In this document: positions 53,236 to 63,694 of the stretch, in pieces | How positions within the stretch are numbered: the first letter of the stretch is position 1 | Layout of the letters: every line of letters begins with the position of its first letter | Origin: Tipula vernalis | Taxonomy: Eukaryota; Arthropoda; Insecta; Diptera; Tipulidae | Assembly: GCA_958295665.1 (NCBI GenBank) | Contig: OY282560.1 | Coordinates: 39,226,590-39,290,589, forward strand | Direction of reading: 5' to 3' | DNA length: 64,000 nucleotides | The notes under the pieces: generated by a model | The model's database searches: none | What the model was told of the DNA's origin: nothing | The model's input: the letters and a program-made list of their open reading frames with translations, nothing else | Position numbers and translations under genes: made by a program

Positions 53236-54225
53236 ATGTCAGACATAGAAAGCGGGAGCAGGGAAGCAAGTGAGCCAATTATTCACCAAAACGATGACGA
53301 GGAGAATACCAGGCAAGCAGCATATATAGAGGAGCAAATCCAGGAAGGGATCCGGAGGGCATTACAGGGTGTACCCAAAGAAAGGGCAGCAAACCCGTCT
53401 GCCTCTACTCCACAGCCATCACATGCCACAGTAGCTCCCCTTGCTGTACGGTTAACGCCGTTAACCACCCAAAACCCGCGACTTTGGTTCCACGTGATTG
53501 AAGCGCAATTTTCACTAGGCAAAATCACACAGGAAACCACCAAGTACCATCATGTATTGAGCTCACTGAATGATCAAGTCATGAACGACATAAGCGACGT
53601 TATCACCGGCCCACGCACGGCAACGCCATACACAGATTTAAAGTAGGCAATATTGGATCGACTTTGCGAGTCCAAACAGACGCAGATTCATTGATTGCTG
53701 CAAGGTATCGAGTTGAGAGACAGCAAACCGTCCCAATTACTAAGGAAGTTGAAAAGTAGTGGAGGAACCGACGTCACAGACGATTTCATAAAGACGTTGT
53801 GGCTGAAAAGGTTACCACTACGCGCTCAAGAAGTGTTGGCACCGACGGCCGAAGCATTATCGGCAACCAAACTAGCAGAGCTCGCCGACCGAGTGCTAGA
53901 GACGATGGCGCAAGCAAGTGTGATGGCCTTAGCAGCACCAACAGCACAGCCACACGCAACAAATGAAAACAGCATGTCCACACAAATAAACGAGATTCTG
54001 CGTCGATTAGATATAATGGACCGAAACGTGCAAAGAAACCGCTCACCGAGCAATTTGCGCACAAATCGACGGCCAAGAAGAAGCGTAACTCCAGCCAAAC
54101 AAAGCACAGAAAAAGACGAGAATGAATCACCGCGAATATGCTTTTACCATTTTAGGTTTAAAGAAGCTGCACGATGTTGTAAACCTTCTTGCCCGAAATG
54201 GAGCGAGTTTAAGACAAAAAACTAG
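53236..54225 (+). pseudogene. Gypsy element 2 gag
   Basis: ATG at 53236 (M-S-D-I-E-S-G-S-R-E-A-S) opens a 330-codon frame interrupted by TAG at 53644-53646 and TGA at 53692-53694. Around the stops the gag capsid motif P-R-L-W-F-H-V-I-E-A-Q-F-S-L-G-K-I is clear, as is W-L-K-R-L-P-L-R-A-Q-E-V-L-A. The C-terminus is basic and ends in C-F-Y-H-F-R-F-K-E-A-A-R-C-C-K-P-S-C-P, the CsRn1-type Cys/His block that replaces a retroviral knuckle. The stop codons lie in the same frame, so single substitutions rather than indels broke it. Confidence 0.85.
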
Positions 54226-54683
54226 ATAAACCGGCGCAGATAGCGACTTGCGACCGGGACACCGCAAATTATCGCCTCAAAATTTACGACATATTAACGA
54301 ACCAGACATATCTCATCGACACGGGTGCCGACATTTCGGTTATACCGCCAAACATTAGCGACCGGAGGAATCACAACTCCGAAGTTAATCTATATGCGGC
54401 AAACGGGACGGTAGTCAAAACGTATGGAAGGCGGCTGCTGAATGTGGATCTAGGACTACGAAGGAAATTTAGCTGGACATTCACAATTGCGGACGTCACC
54501 ACGCCAATAATAGGCGCGGATTTCCTGAACCAGTCAGGGCTGCTGGTAGACATACAGAGAAATCGATTGCTCGATCCGCTTACATCGATTTGCGCAGTAG
54601 CTAGAAAAACGTACAACACAGTACCAACAATTAAAGTAATCAACACGAATAGTGTGGATGAGCGAGTGATGCCACTATACTGA
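54213..54683 (+). pseudogene. Gypsy element 2 protease
   Basis: Begins in another frame, overlapping or abutting the end of gag, as expected when Gag-Pol is made by frameshifting. The active site Y-L-I-D-T-G-A-D-I-S-V-I-P (54308-54346) has the catalytic aspartate, and T-P-I-I-G-A-D-F-L forms the second conserved loop. The frame ends at TGA 54681-54683 (M-P-L-Y-stop), where a small frame change leads into RT. Confidence 0.8.
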
Positions 54684-55846
54684 CAAAATTTAAGGAAATT
54701 ACACGCGATTCGCAGCAATTCAAATCAGTAAAACATCAGGTGACCCACCACATCATAACACGTGGTCCACTCGTATACGCAAAACCACGAAGATTAAGCG
54801 CAGATAAGCTCAAGATCGCGAAGAAGGAATTCGAATACATGCTGGAACAGGGCATTTGCAGACGCTCGGACAGCTCGTGGGCGAGCCCGTTACACTTAGT
54901 TCCCAAAAAGAACGGTGATTGGCGACCTTGCGGAGACTACCGAGCGTTGAATAATGTCACGTTACCACACAGATATCCTATACCATACATCCACGATTTC
55001 ACACAACAACTACAAGGAACCAATTACTTCACAACCATCGACCTGGTCAGGGCATACCACCAGATCCCAATTCAAAAATCCGATATAGCAAAGACAGCAA
55101 TATCAACACCATTCGGACTATTCGAGTTCACAAGAATGACGTTTGGGTTGAGGAACGCTGGAAATTTATTTCAACGTTTTATGCATTCGGTTTTACAGGG
55201 ACTAAATTTTTGCTTCATTTACTTAGACGATATACTGGTGGCATCCCGAACAATTGCCGAACATTTAGAACATTTAGAAATTATTTTCTCGAAATTAAAC
55301 GACGCAGGGTTGATCATTAACACGGATAAATGCCAATTCGCCAAAACACAGGTTCAATTTTTAGGGCACGAGGTATCTGGAGAAGGTATTCGACCCTTAG
55401 CAGAACGAGTTGAATGTATAGCGAAATTCGAGCTACCCACGACGGTGAAACAAGTGCGTCGGTTTTTGGGAATGTTGAATTTGTATAGGTCGTTCATGCC
55501 CAACGCAGCGGACAGTCAAGCCATTCTTAATGACTACCTGAAAGGTAGCAAGAAAAACGACGCACGCATAATAGGTTGGTCAGTCGAAAGCAAAGCCGCA
55601 TTTCAACTTGTAAAAACACAACTTTGCGAAGCAACAATGCTGCGACACCTAAATCAAGAGGCAAAACTCGCATTAATGGTAGATGCATCAGATACGGCAA
55701 TAGGTGCTGTATTGCAACAGAAAAACGAGAACGAGAGCAATACGCACAAAACGGTCTGGGAACCATTACAATTCCACTCCGCAAAACTAACAGAAACGCA
55801 AAGGAAGTACAGCGCATACGATCGAGAACTCTTGGCCACATGTTAG
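54684..55846 (+). pseudogene. Gypsy element 2 reverse transcriptase and start of RNase H
   Basis: The open frame 54740-55846 carries [48 protein letters not shown] and the catalytic [12 protein letters not shown]. The thumb and connection follow ([25 protein letters not shown]). RNase H begins with [13 protein letters not shown] and Y-S-A-Y-D-R-E-L-L. Just after, near 55838, some codons are missing and the frame changes. The TTG/ATG starts in this frame are internal; expression would be as a Gag-Pol product. Confidence 0.85.
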
Positions 55847-57259
55847 AGGGTCGCGATTTTATACTTTTTACCGACCACAAGCCTCTAATATATGCGTTAA
55901 TGCAAAATCCCGCAAAAGCATCACCACGACAATTCGTCTACCTCGATTTCATCGCCCAGTTCACCACGAACATTCAACACATTTCAGGTCATGACAATGT
56001 GGTGGCTGACACCCTATCTCGAATCGAAAATGTGGAAATCAGCGAATCAATCGACTATGCTCTAATTGCCGATGCTCAGCAGGTGGACGACGAAGCGAGG
56101 AAGCTACAATTAACGGAAATCCCAGTTGCGTTCGGATCAAACAAGTCGCTGCTTTGCGATGTGTCCACGGGAAACACATGCCCGTACATTCCAGCCGAAT
56201 TTAGAAAAAGAGTGTTCGAAGCGGTACATAATTTATTACACCCAGGCGTGCTACCATCGATAAAAGCCATGACGCAGCAATTTATATGGAAGGGAATAAA
56301 GAAGGATGTGAGAAGGATGGTACAATGCTGTTTGGCATGTCAACGAGCCAAAGTAAACAGACACACGAAAAGTCCATTGGGACATTATGCGCCAGTAACG
56401 AGACGATTTGACGAGATTCATCTCGATCTGGTAGGTCCATTACCAATCTCAGAGGGGCAGCGTTTCTGCGTGACGATTATAACAGATTTACTAGGTGGAC
56501 GGAAGTGATCCCGACACCAGATATTAAAGCCGAAACAGTCACAGTCGCAGTATATAGCCAGTGGATAGCCCGCTATGGAGTGCCATCTGCAATAGTTACC
56601 GACCAAGGGGTACAATTTGAATCAGAACTATTGCACGAATTTTCAAAATTATTAGGATTCAACCACAAGAGAACGACAGTATACAACCCCAAGTGCAACA
56701 GATTAATAGAACGATTCCACACGACATTGAAAGCAGCCATTATGTGCCACGGGAAGAGCGACTGGACCAGGATACTCCCAACAATACTATTGGAAACACG
56801 CACCACGTATAGAGATGATTTCAAAACAACATCGGCAGAATTGGTTTTTGGCGAGAAAATCAGGGTTCCCAGTCAGCTACTGGTCGAAACAAAAGCCCAA
56901 ATTAATCAATCTGAATTCGCAGAAGAACTACGTAAACATTTCGAAACGATCCGGCCAACTCCACCATCTCGACATTGCAACAACAAAATTTTTATGTCTC
57001 AGGAACTCCATATAGTTGCACGCATGTTTTCTTACGTACAGACGCTGTAAGGAAATCCCTACAAGCACCATATGAAGGTCCATTCCTGGTTATCAGTCGC
57101 GGAGAAAAAGCATTTGTCGTAGAGGTAAAGGGACGAAAATGCAACATCTCTATGGACAGGCTGAAACCATGCTTCACTGAAGCCGATCAGGATAAGGGAC
57201 TGCTAGATGCCGCAGTAACAACTCGAGACACCGCTGCGACACAGGACGCCAATCCATAA
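55847..57259 (+). pseudogene. Gypsy element 2 end of RNase H and integrase
   Basis: 55847-56508 continues RNase H (T-D-H-K-P-L-I-Y, N-V-V-A-D-T-L-S-R-I). The integrase zinc domain follows (H-N-L-L-H-P-G-V, C-L-A-C-Q-R-A-K), with the first catalytic Asp in H-L-D-L-V-G-P-L-P. A frame change at about 56490 leads to 56505-57050, which has the second Asp in V-T-D-Q-G-V-Q-F-E-S and Glu in R-L-I-E-R-F-H-T-T-L-K, so the D-D-E triad is present. A further change near 56980 leads to 56975-57259 with the G-P-Y/F-type domain (P-Y-E-G-P-F-L-V-I, S-M-D-R-L-K-P) and an acidic tail. Confidence 0.85.
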
Positions 57260-57423
57260 CAGCGGAGGGTAAATCAGCATCACAAACAACGGGTGAGCGA
57301 CCACGCACAGTAAAAGTTCGTTTCAATTTTAACGAACAAACATCGGGAGCAAGAACGACGAGAGCAGGAAGGACCACGAAACTACCAGCACGTTTCACGT
57401 CATCGCTCATCGCCATTTCGCTG

Positions 57424-57434
57424 GTAAGGGGGTG
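57424..57434 (+). promoter_or_regulatory. Polypurine tract of gypsy element 2
   Basis: TAAGGGGGTGA directly before the TGTGG start of the 3' LTR. Confidence 0.75.
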
Positions 57435-58242
57435 ATGTGGCGTTCACTAAATTTACGCTATCGTAGTATGAGCTGCAAAAACAAAGGGAGAATTCATATA
57501 AAAGGAATTTTCCTATGCAATAAAAGAGAATAATCATTTAACTGAGTCACGACGCACATCATTGTGTCGTGTATATAATTGGTATTAAAATTAAAAATAT
57601 TAACTACTAGCTTTTACTGAGCCGTTATATATGAGGCCAGTAATTGAATAAAGCTAAATAAAGATTTATACAAAATAAATTGTAAATCTTTAAAAAGAAA
57701 TAAAATTGTGCAAAATAAAAAGAAAGAATTCCGAAACATAAATAAAAGCATTATAAAATAAATGTTGAATATTTAATTCTTTGCATAAGTGAAGCATAAA
57801 ATTATTATGGCGTGTAACCACCCACACACACGGCCATAAATCTATGGACTGTCACCATTAAAATGCTCTGATCTATATTAATGTTGTTGTTGTTGTTTTT
57901 GGAAAATTATAATAACCATTTGACATTTGGAAGTAAGCAAGTAAATTTTGCCTTATAATATTCCTAAATGACTGTTATTCTTATTTTAAGAAATTTATAG
58001 GATAAACTTCACATTCATCATCATAACCAGTTAAGAAATGGTCAAAATACATCCTCATTGATCTCCAGATATTCCAGATGTTTTGCTAAAAATCTGTCTA
58101 TAATCTCATTGGACATAAATGGGTACCAATAAGTTCAAATCAAAATTCCCCATTTCCCATATTAGTAGTCCAACAATAATACCGCTTGAATAAATCTACA
58201 ATTGTTAAACTGAGGACGCTTCAAAAATCAAATTTGAAGAAT
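57435..58242 (+). repeat. 3' LTR of gypsy element 2 and flank, boundary unknown
   Basis: Starts TGTGGCGTTCACTAAATTTA. Contains a perfect short inverted repeat around CGACGCACATCATTGTGTCG (near 57549-57568) and several AATAAA-type signals (57647, 57655, 57703). Because no 5' LTR was recognised, the 3' end cannot be fixed; it must lie before 58243, where the next element begins. A TTGTTGTTGTTGTTGTTTTT tract lies near 57883. Confidence 0.5.
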
Positions 58243-58570
58243 AGTTATGTAATGTCAATAACCCACAGAGTATCAGAACCGCATCCATCAATAGTGTATA
58301 AACGGAAATGCATAATTTAAATAAAAATGCATAATTAGCGAGATAAGAAAATATAATTTAATATTAATACAAATGCATAATTAACAAAATACAAAATGTG
58401 TAAAACTAAACATCATAGTTTAGTTCAGTTCGGTTTTGCTCTTCAAATAATAAACAAATAAAAGTTTTGTCAAACTAATTTAAATATTTTGTTTTAATTC
58501 TGTTTTTCCTGGGAAACGCTCACCGCTATCCTAAAAATATCGTTATAGAGGGTCACGCTACCACATAACT
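58243..58570 (+). repeat. 5' LTR of the errantivirus-type element
   Basis: Begins AGTTATGT and ends ACATAACT, a perfect eight-base inverted pair, and is followed directly by the primer site (they share one T). About 328 bases. Contains GTTCAGTTCGGTT (initiator-like, near 58424) without a clear TATA box, as is usual in this group, and AATAAACAAATAAAAG as polyadenylation signal near 58447. Confidence 0.85.
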
Positions 58571-58580
58571 GGCGCAGTTG
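58570..58580 (+). promoter_or_regulatory. Primer-binding site, serine-tRNA type
   Basis: TGGCGCAGTTG, matching the TGGCGCAGT core used by 17.6/297-group elements. Confidence 0.8.
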
Positions 58581-59076
58581 AAAACGTAAAATAATAATTT
58601 ACAAGTGATAATCAGTTTTAAAATTTAAATAAGTGAACATTAGTTTAAAAGCATAAAGCAATAAAGTTATAAAAGTGAAGATAAAAATCAAAAATAAAGT
58701 GTAAAAGTCGTTAAGAAACAGTATAAAATAAAGTGCTAAATATTATAATTTTGTGCCTGATCAACACGGAAAAATATACTGTACAACACATCCAGAAGAT
58801 GTATACAAAATTTTTGCTGCTAATATTGACAAGGTAAGCGCACATTTTTGTAAACATTCCTTTTATAAACTTAACTAACAACGAAATTTGTGTTATTTGA
58901 AGAAAAATAATTATATCAATTTTTATAATTATTAAACTTGAACTCCGGTTAGAATTTACCGTTAGAATAATCCAAAGTTGCTTATGAGAGCATATCATCG
59001 AGCATCATAAAAAAAAAAAAAAAAAAATTTTATATAAAAAATCGTGTTCATTAATAAACATATATTTCAAAACTTT
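58581..59076 (+). other. Errantivirus leader
   Basis: AT-rich untranslated leader between the primer site and gag. An AAG|GTAAGC site near 58831 could be the splice donor for the subgenomic env transcript; the matching acceptor would be at 63694. A poly-A run lies at 59010-59026. Confidence 0.5.
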
Positions 59077-60111
59077 ATGTACTACGGCCAGGACGATATA
59101 AAAGTCCACAAGCAGATTGTAAGTCCGATTCAGATAGGTAAAAAGTTGAAAGAATATAAACGACTACAAATGGAGAAATTAGTAGAAGACACAATTAAAC
59201 TTTTTTCGTTGCCTGATGTCATTAAGAACATCAAGCCATTCGAAGGCGACAGAAATTCGGTTTACCACTTTATTAATAACGTAGATAGTATATTAAGTTT
59301 GTGTGAAAAAATTAAAGAAAGTGAATATTATAAAATCATTATATCTGGAATTAGGAATAAAGTAGTGGGTAAAGCAAGTGACATATTACTAACCCAAAAT
59401 ATAAACGATAATAATTGGGAAAACATAAAACAAGCTTTGATTTTAAACTTCGCTGATAAACGCGATGAATCGACTCTAACATTTCAATTACATAATTTGG
59501 TTAGGAGTAATTTAAATCACAACGATTTGTACAATAAAATAACTGAAATAATTAGTTTACTTTCAAATCAACTTAAATTACAAAAATTAGAACAGTGCAT
59601 CGTCGATGCAAAAATAAAATTATATTTGCAAATGGGTTTAACAATATTTATGGGTGGAATTAAGGAACCACTTGGACAATGGTTAAGGGCCAGAAGACCA
59701 GAAACACTGGCAGAGGCATTAGAATTTGTCAACCAAGAGGAAAATATTCAGAGAATTAAAAACCCTGTCCAACAGAGTAAGAAAAATCCTTATAATTGGC
59801 GATTTAAAAATAATGGTGATCAACCATCAACTTCTAATAACTTTTCCACAAGGAATATTCGACCGCCATCATCTCAAAATTATCCTACACGGAATAATTT
59901 TGATTCATCGTCCCAAAATTATCCTCAACAGCATAATTTTAAATCCACACCAAACAATTATCTTTCACGGAATAATTTCAATTGAAATAACTATCAAATA
60001 AAACAGGAAGTTAAAGGAGAACCGAAAAAACCTTACAAACAGGTTCACTATAATATTGAAACTCAATCAATCGATGACGAGGATTTTCAGCAGGAAGCCT
60101 CGGACAATTAA
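59077..60111 (+). pseudogene. Errantivirus gag, one in-frame stop
   Basis: The first ATG in frame is at 59077 (M-Y-Y-G-Q-D-D-I-K); the frame is also open upstream to 59044 without an ATG. The matrix/capsid-like region includes I-K-P-F-E-G-D-R-N-S-V-Y-H-F and L-Q-M-G-L-T-I-F-M-G-G-I-K-E-P-L. The C-terminal part is N/S/Q-rich with four to five copies of a motif of the type S-Q-N-Y-P-x-R-N-N-F. A TGA at 59983-59985 interrupts the repeats; the same frame then runs on to TAA at about 60109-60111 (E-A-S-D-N-stop), overlapping the pol start in another frame. No zinc knuckle is present, as is usual in this group. Confidence 0.8.
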
Positions 60112-61118
60112 ATGAAATTAACAACTATCAATCATCTAACCTACCCTTTATTATTTTAAATCTAAATAACAATCAACTAAAATTCTTAGTCGATACGGGA
60201 GCTAATAAGTCATATATTAATCCCGAATATGTCAAACAGTCTCAAATTATACCAACTAACATCGAAATAAAAAGCATATTTAAAACCACTACGATAACTC
60301 AAAAAACAATCCTAAAATTTAAAGAATTCCAAAAGCCAATAGAATTATATCTATTCAGATTTCACAAAATGTTTGACGGTTTGTTAGGCTACGAAACATT
60401 AATTGACCTAGCAGCAAACAACAATCTCAATGAGAAAATATTACAAACCCCTAATGTTAATATACCACTAAACAACAAAGTAACATCCTGTATAAAACCG
60501 TTTTACATTGAACCATTAACTAAAATATTAGTAAAAGTTCCAATTAATTTGAAACGAGGTGAATTTTATATTACACCAATAACCCTTCAACATGGTGTCC
60601 AAATTCAAGAAGGTATATATAGAACAATAGTCGCAGCACTAGTAGAAGTAATTAATTTCTCAAATAATCTAAAGGAAATCTTTTTATTCCAACCCTTATA
60701 TGTCGAATCATTTAGTTCACATGAAATTAACTTTCAAACTCCTGTCAACATCGAATCTAAAAACATAAATGTTAAAGAATTTATAAACACGGAACATATG
60801 AATAGGGAAGAAAAACAACAAATTTTAAAATTATGTGAAAGCTTCGCCGATATTTTTTATAAAGACAGTGACCAACTAACTTTTTCTAACAGTATCAAAC
60901 ATGAAATAAACCTAAATAACGATAAACCGGTGTACATAAAACAGTACAGACACCCGGAAAATCAAAAACCCGAAATTAAAAATGAGATAGCAAAACTCTT
61001 GAATCAAGGGATCATTAGGCCTTCATTTAGTCCTTGGTCGAGTCCAATATGGATGGTACCGAAAAAACCCGATTCACAAGGCAATAAAAAATGGCGTTTA
61101 GTTATCGACTATCGCTAA
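60083..61118 (+). pseudogene. Errantivirus protease and N-terminal reverse transcriptase
   Basis: Overlaps the end of gag in the -1 frame, as expected for frameshift expression. The protease has F-L-V-D-T-G-A-N-K-S-Y-I (about 60186-60221) and L-L-G-Y-E-T-L in the second loop. A long linker leads to RT: I-K-H-E-I-N-L-N-N-D-K-P-V, Q-G-I-I-R-P-S-F-S-P-W-S-S-P and K-W-R-L-V-I-D-Y-R, where TAA at 61116-61118 stops the frame inside the fingers domain. The ATG at 60369 is internal. Codon use is markedly A-rich compared with gypsy element 2. Confidence 0.85.
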
Positions 61119-61502
61119 CTAAACAAACAAACTATAGACGATAAATACCCATTGCCAAATATAAATAATATTTTAGATACATTAGGCAAATCTATTTACT
61201 ACACCACAATAGATTTAGCCGCAGGGTTCCACCAAATCGAAATTAAATCATCAGATATAAGTAAAACAGGATTTTCAATTGAAGGAGGTCATTATGAATT
61301 CGTGCGAATGCCTTTTGGCTTAAAAAATGCACCCAGTACCTTTCAGCGGGTAATGGATAACATTTTGGGCGAGCTTCAGGGAAATCACGTATTATGTTAT
61401 ATGGACGACATTATAGTATTTGGTACTAGTCTCCAAGAACATATAAACGATCTGAAAAAAGTATTTCAAATCTTCAACAAGCAAACCTTAAAATCCAAAT
61501 AA
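61119..61502 (+). pseudogene. Errantivirus reverse transcriptase, palm
   Basis: Continues in the same frame after the TAA. Carries Y-Y-T-T-I-D-L-A-A-G-F-H-Q-I, R-M-P-F-G-L-K-N-A-P-S-T-F-Q-R and the catalytic C-Y-M-D-D-I-I-V-F with Y-M-D-D at 61398-61409. A one-base frame change near 61470 sends this frame into a stop (61500-61502) while the correct sequence continues in another frame. Confidence 0.85.
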
Positions 61503-63105
61503 ACAAAACTCATTTTTTACAAAAAGAAATTGGATTTCTTGGACATATTATATCACAAAACGGTGTGAAACCAAATCCATCAAAAATAGAGGCTATCACT
61601 AATTTTAAACTCCCAAAAACTCAAAAGGAAATTAAGAGTTTTTTAGGTTTAATAGGGTTTTACCGCAAGTTTATCAAAGACTTCGCGAAAATAACTAAAC
61701 CCCTAACAAACATGTTAAAAAAAGATAACAAAGTTATTCTCAATGAAGAATACAAAACCTGTTTCGAAATTTGTAAAAACCTGTTAACATCGGAGCCTAT
61801 ACTCCAATATCCCGATTTTAGCAAACGTTTTATTTTAACTACTGATGCTAGTAATGTAGCATTAGGAGCAATACTGTCTCAGGGTCCAATAGGATCCGAT
61901 CTTCCAATCTGCTACGCATCTAGAACATTATCTAAAATTGAATGCAATTATAGCACTATCGAAAAAGAACTACTGGGTATAGTATGGTCGGTAAAATACT
62001 TTCGTCCATATCTGTATGGCCGCAAATTTACCATAATCACTGACCACAAACCCCTAGTTTGGCTCTTTAATTGCAAAGAACCAAATTCCAAAATAGTTCG
62101 CTGGCGATTAAAGCTTGAAGAGTATGAGTATGAAATCATACACAAAAAAGGTTCGCTAAACATAAATGCTGATGCATTATCAAGGCTCGAGGAAGACGAG
62201 CAGATTAAAAAACTCAATAAGTATTTGAGCAATGACGGTTTATCATGGCCAAACACTATTGATTCAATTAAATATCCACAAGTGGATGAAACAGATATAA
62301 ATCTCTTGGGTTCAGAAGAAAACCTAGAAGGGATTATACACAATTTTAACAATATAACCATTGGCAATGACGGTTTATCAGAGCCAAACGTGTTATCAAA
62401 AAGAATCTCGGAAACAGATTCAATTTTAAATGAGTTCAAAACTCAGGTCGTTTTGGAAGTCGACACCAATTACGACAAAATTAAAGAAACCTTCTTTATA
62501 AAACATTTAAAGAAAAAGCGTTTTATTTTACGAAAAAATAAATTTAGTGAAGAAGATATTATAGAAATATTCTCTAAATATTTAAATACCAAGAATTTCG
62601 CAGCAATCATGTGCAGCGATGATATATTCCAAATAATCCAAAAAGTCTTTACTGAGAAGTTTAGTGAATCAGGATTAAAAGTTGTGAGAACAAGAAAAAT
62701 ACGAAAAGACATAGGTGATTCAACTAAACAAGCTGAAGTCATCATAAATTGTCATAATAAAAACCATCGAGGTACAAACGAGAACTATGCTAAACTAAAA
62801 CGAATATATTATTTTCCCAACATGAAAGAACTAATAAATAATTATGTTAAACAGTGTGAAACGTGTAATTTAAATAAATACGAACGGAATCCAGTAAAAG
62901 TTAAATATAAATTAACACCAACACCAAATTCTCAAATGGATATAATTCATTGTGATATATTTTCGTTGCGAAGTAAAAATTTCTTAACGATATTGGATAA
63001 ATTCTCAAAATTTGCTCTTGCTTACGAAATAACTAGTCGCAAGTCAGAAGTAATAATTTCAAAATTTAAAAAATATTTTTCCCAGCACGGATACCGTCAA
63101 AACAA
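61475..63105 (+). pseudogene. Errantivirus RT thumb, RNase H and integrase N-terminal half
   Basis: The frame of 61565-63208 gives F-L-G-H-I-I-S-Q-N-G-V-K-P (from just upstream), I-K-S-F-L-G-L-I-G-F-Y-R-K-F, then RNase H with L-T-T-D-A-S-N-V-A-L-G, T-I-E-K-E-L-L-G-I, I-T-D-H-K-P-L-V-W-L and N-A-D-A-L-S-R-L. A ~190-residue linker contains two similar segments (N-D-G-L-S-W-P-N and N-D-G-L-S-E-P-N). The integrase zinc domain has C-H-N-K-N-H-R-G and C-E-T-C-N-L-N-K; the first catalytic Asp is in I-I-H-C-D-I-F-S. Near 63095 a frame change follows and the last ~35 codons of this ORF are out of frame. Confidence 0.85.
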
Positions 63106-63684
63106 ATTGTTATGGATAACGCAGAATTATTTAGAAATTTCATATCTATGTATGATATCGACCTTCATTTTACCACAGCTAAATCGAGCACAGGTAATAG
63201 CCCCGTAGAAAGATTCCATTCCACAATAACGGAAATAGCAAGAATCATGTTTTCACAAAATAAGAAGATACCAATCTCCGAACTTATGGACGAAACAATG
63301 TTAGCATACAATAACTCCATACATACTACCACAAACCTCACACCATTCGAACTTTACAAAGGACATCTAGAGCATATAGATTCAATCCCACAAAGTTCAG
63401 ACTCGCAACCAAATGAAATCTTGGAAAATATTAGGGAAAATTACAAAGTAGTTCCAAAGATCGTAAGCGATCATAATCTCAAACAAAAAGAAAAAATAAT
63501 TAATAACTTGAATAGAAATAGAGAAGATCCTAAAACTTTCGAACCGGAACAAACTATTTTTGAGCTTAATTCAACTAGGGATAAATTAGCACCCAAATAC
63601 ATTAAACATGAAACTATACAAGATAACAATACGAACGTTGTCACTAACAAACGAACTGTTCACAAACAGCGTATTAAAAAATAA
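63106..63684 (+). pseudogene. Errantivirus integrase, C-terminal half
   Basis: 63112-63684: the second catalytic Asp appears at once in M-D-N-A-E-L-F, the Glu in S-P-V-E-R-F-H-S-T-I (about 63199), and T-P-F-E-L-Y-K-G-H closes the core. A charged C-terminal tail ends K-Q-R-I-K-K. The D-D-E triad is therefore complete across the frame break. The stop at 63682-63684 lies about ten bases before the putative env splice acceptor. Confidence 0.85.
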
Positions 63685-63692
63685 CAATTTTC

Positions 63693-63694
63693 AG
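63693..63694 (+). promoter_or_regulatory. Putative env splice acceptor
   Basis: ACAATTTTCAG immediately after the end of pol; errantivirus env is made from a spliced subgenomic RNA, and the env-like frame begins right here. Confidence 0.55.

Larger units (their letters stand above)
53236..57434 (+). mobile_element. Gypsy element 2 (CsRn1/Kabuki-like), internal region complete but broken
   Basis: Gag, protease, RT, RNase H and integrase follow in order, closed by a polypurine tract (TAAGGGGGTGA) and a TGTGG LTR start. All catalytic motifs (D-T-G, Y-L-D-D, RNase H acids, D-D-E) are visible, but gag has two in-frame stops and pol at least four frame changes. Its closest relative in the window is gypsy element 1 at 16.2-19.3 kb. 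Base composition (richer in GC than the host-like DNA) suggests relatively recent arrival. Confidence 0.9.

Noticed and set aside
53786..54130. Minus-strand frames of 93 and 114 codons opposite gypsy element 2 gag
   Set aside because: Antisense shadows of a well-supported gag frame.
62470..62745. Minus-strand frame opposite errantivirus pol, and the 163-codon one at 61948-62439
   Set aside because: Antisense shadows of the RNase H-integrase frame, with no domain of their own.
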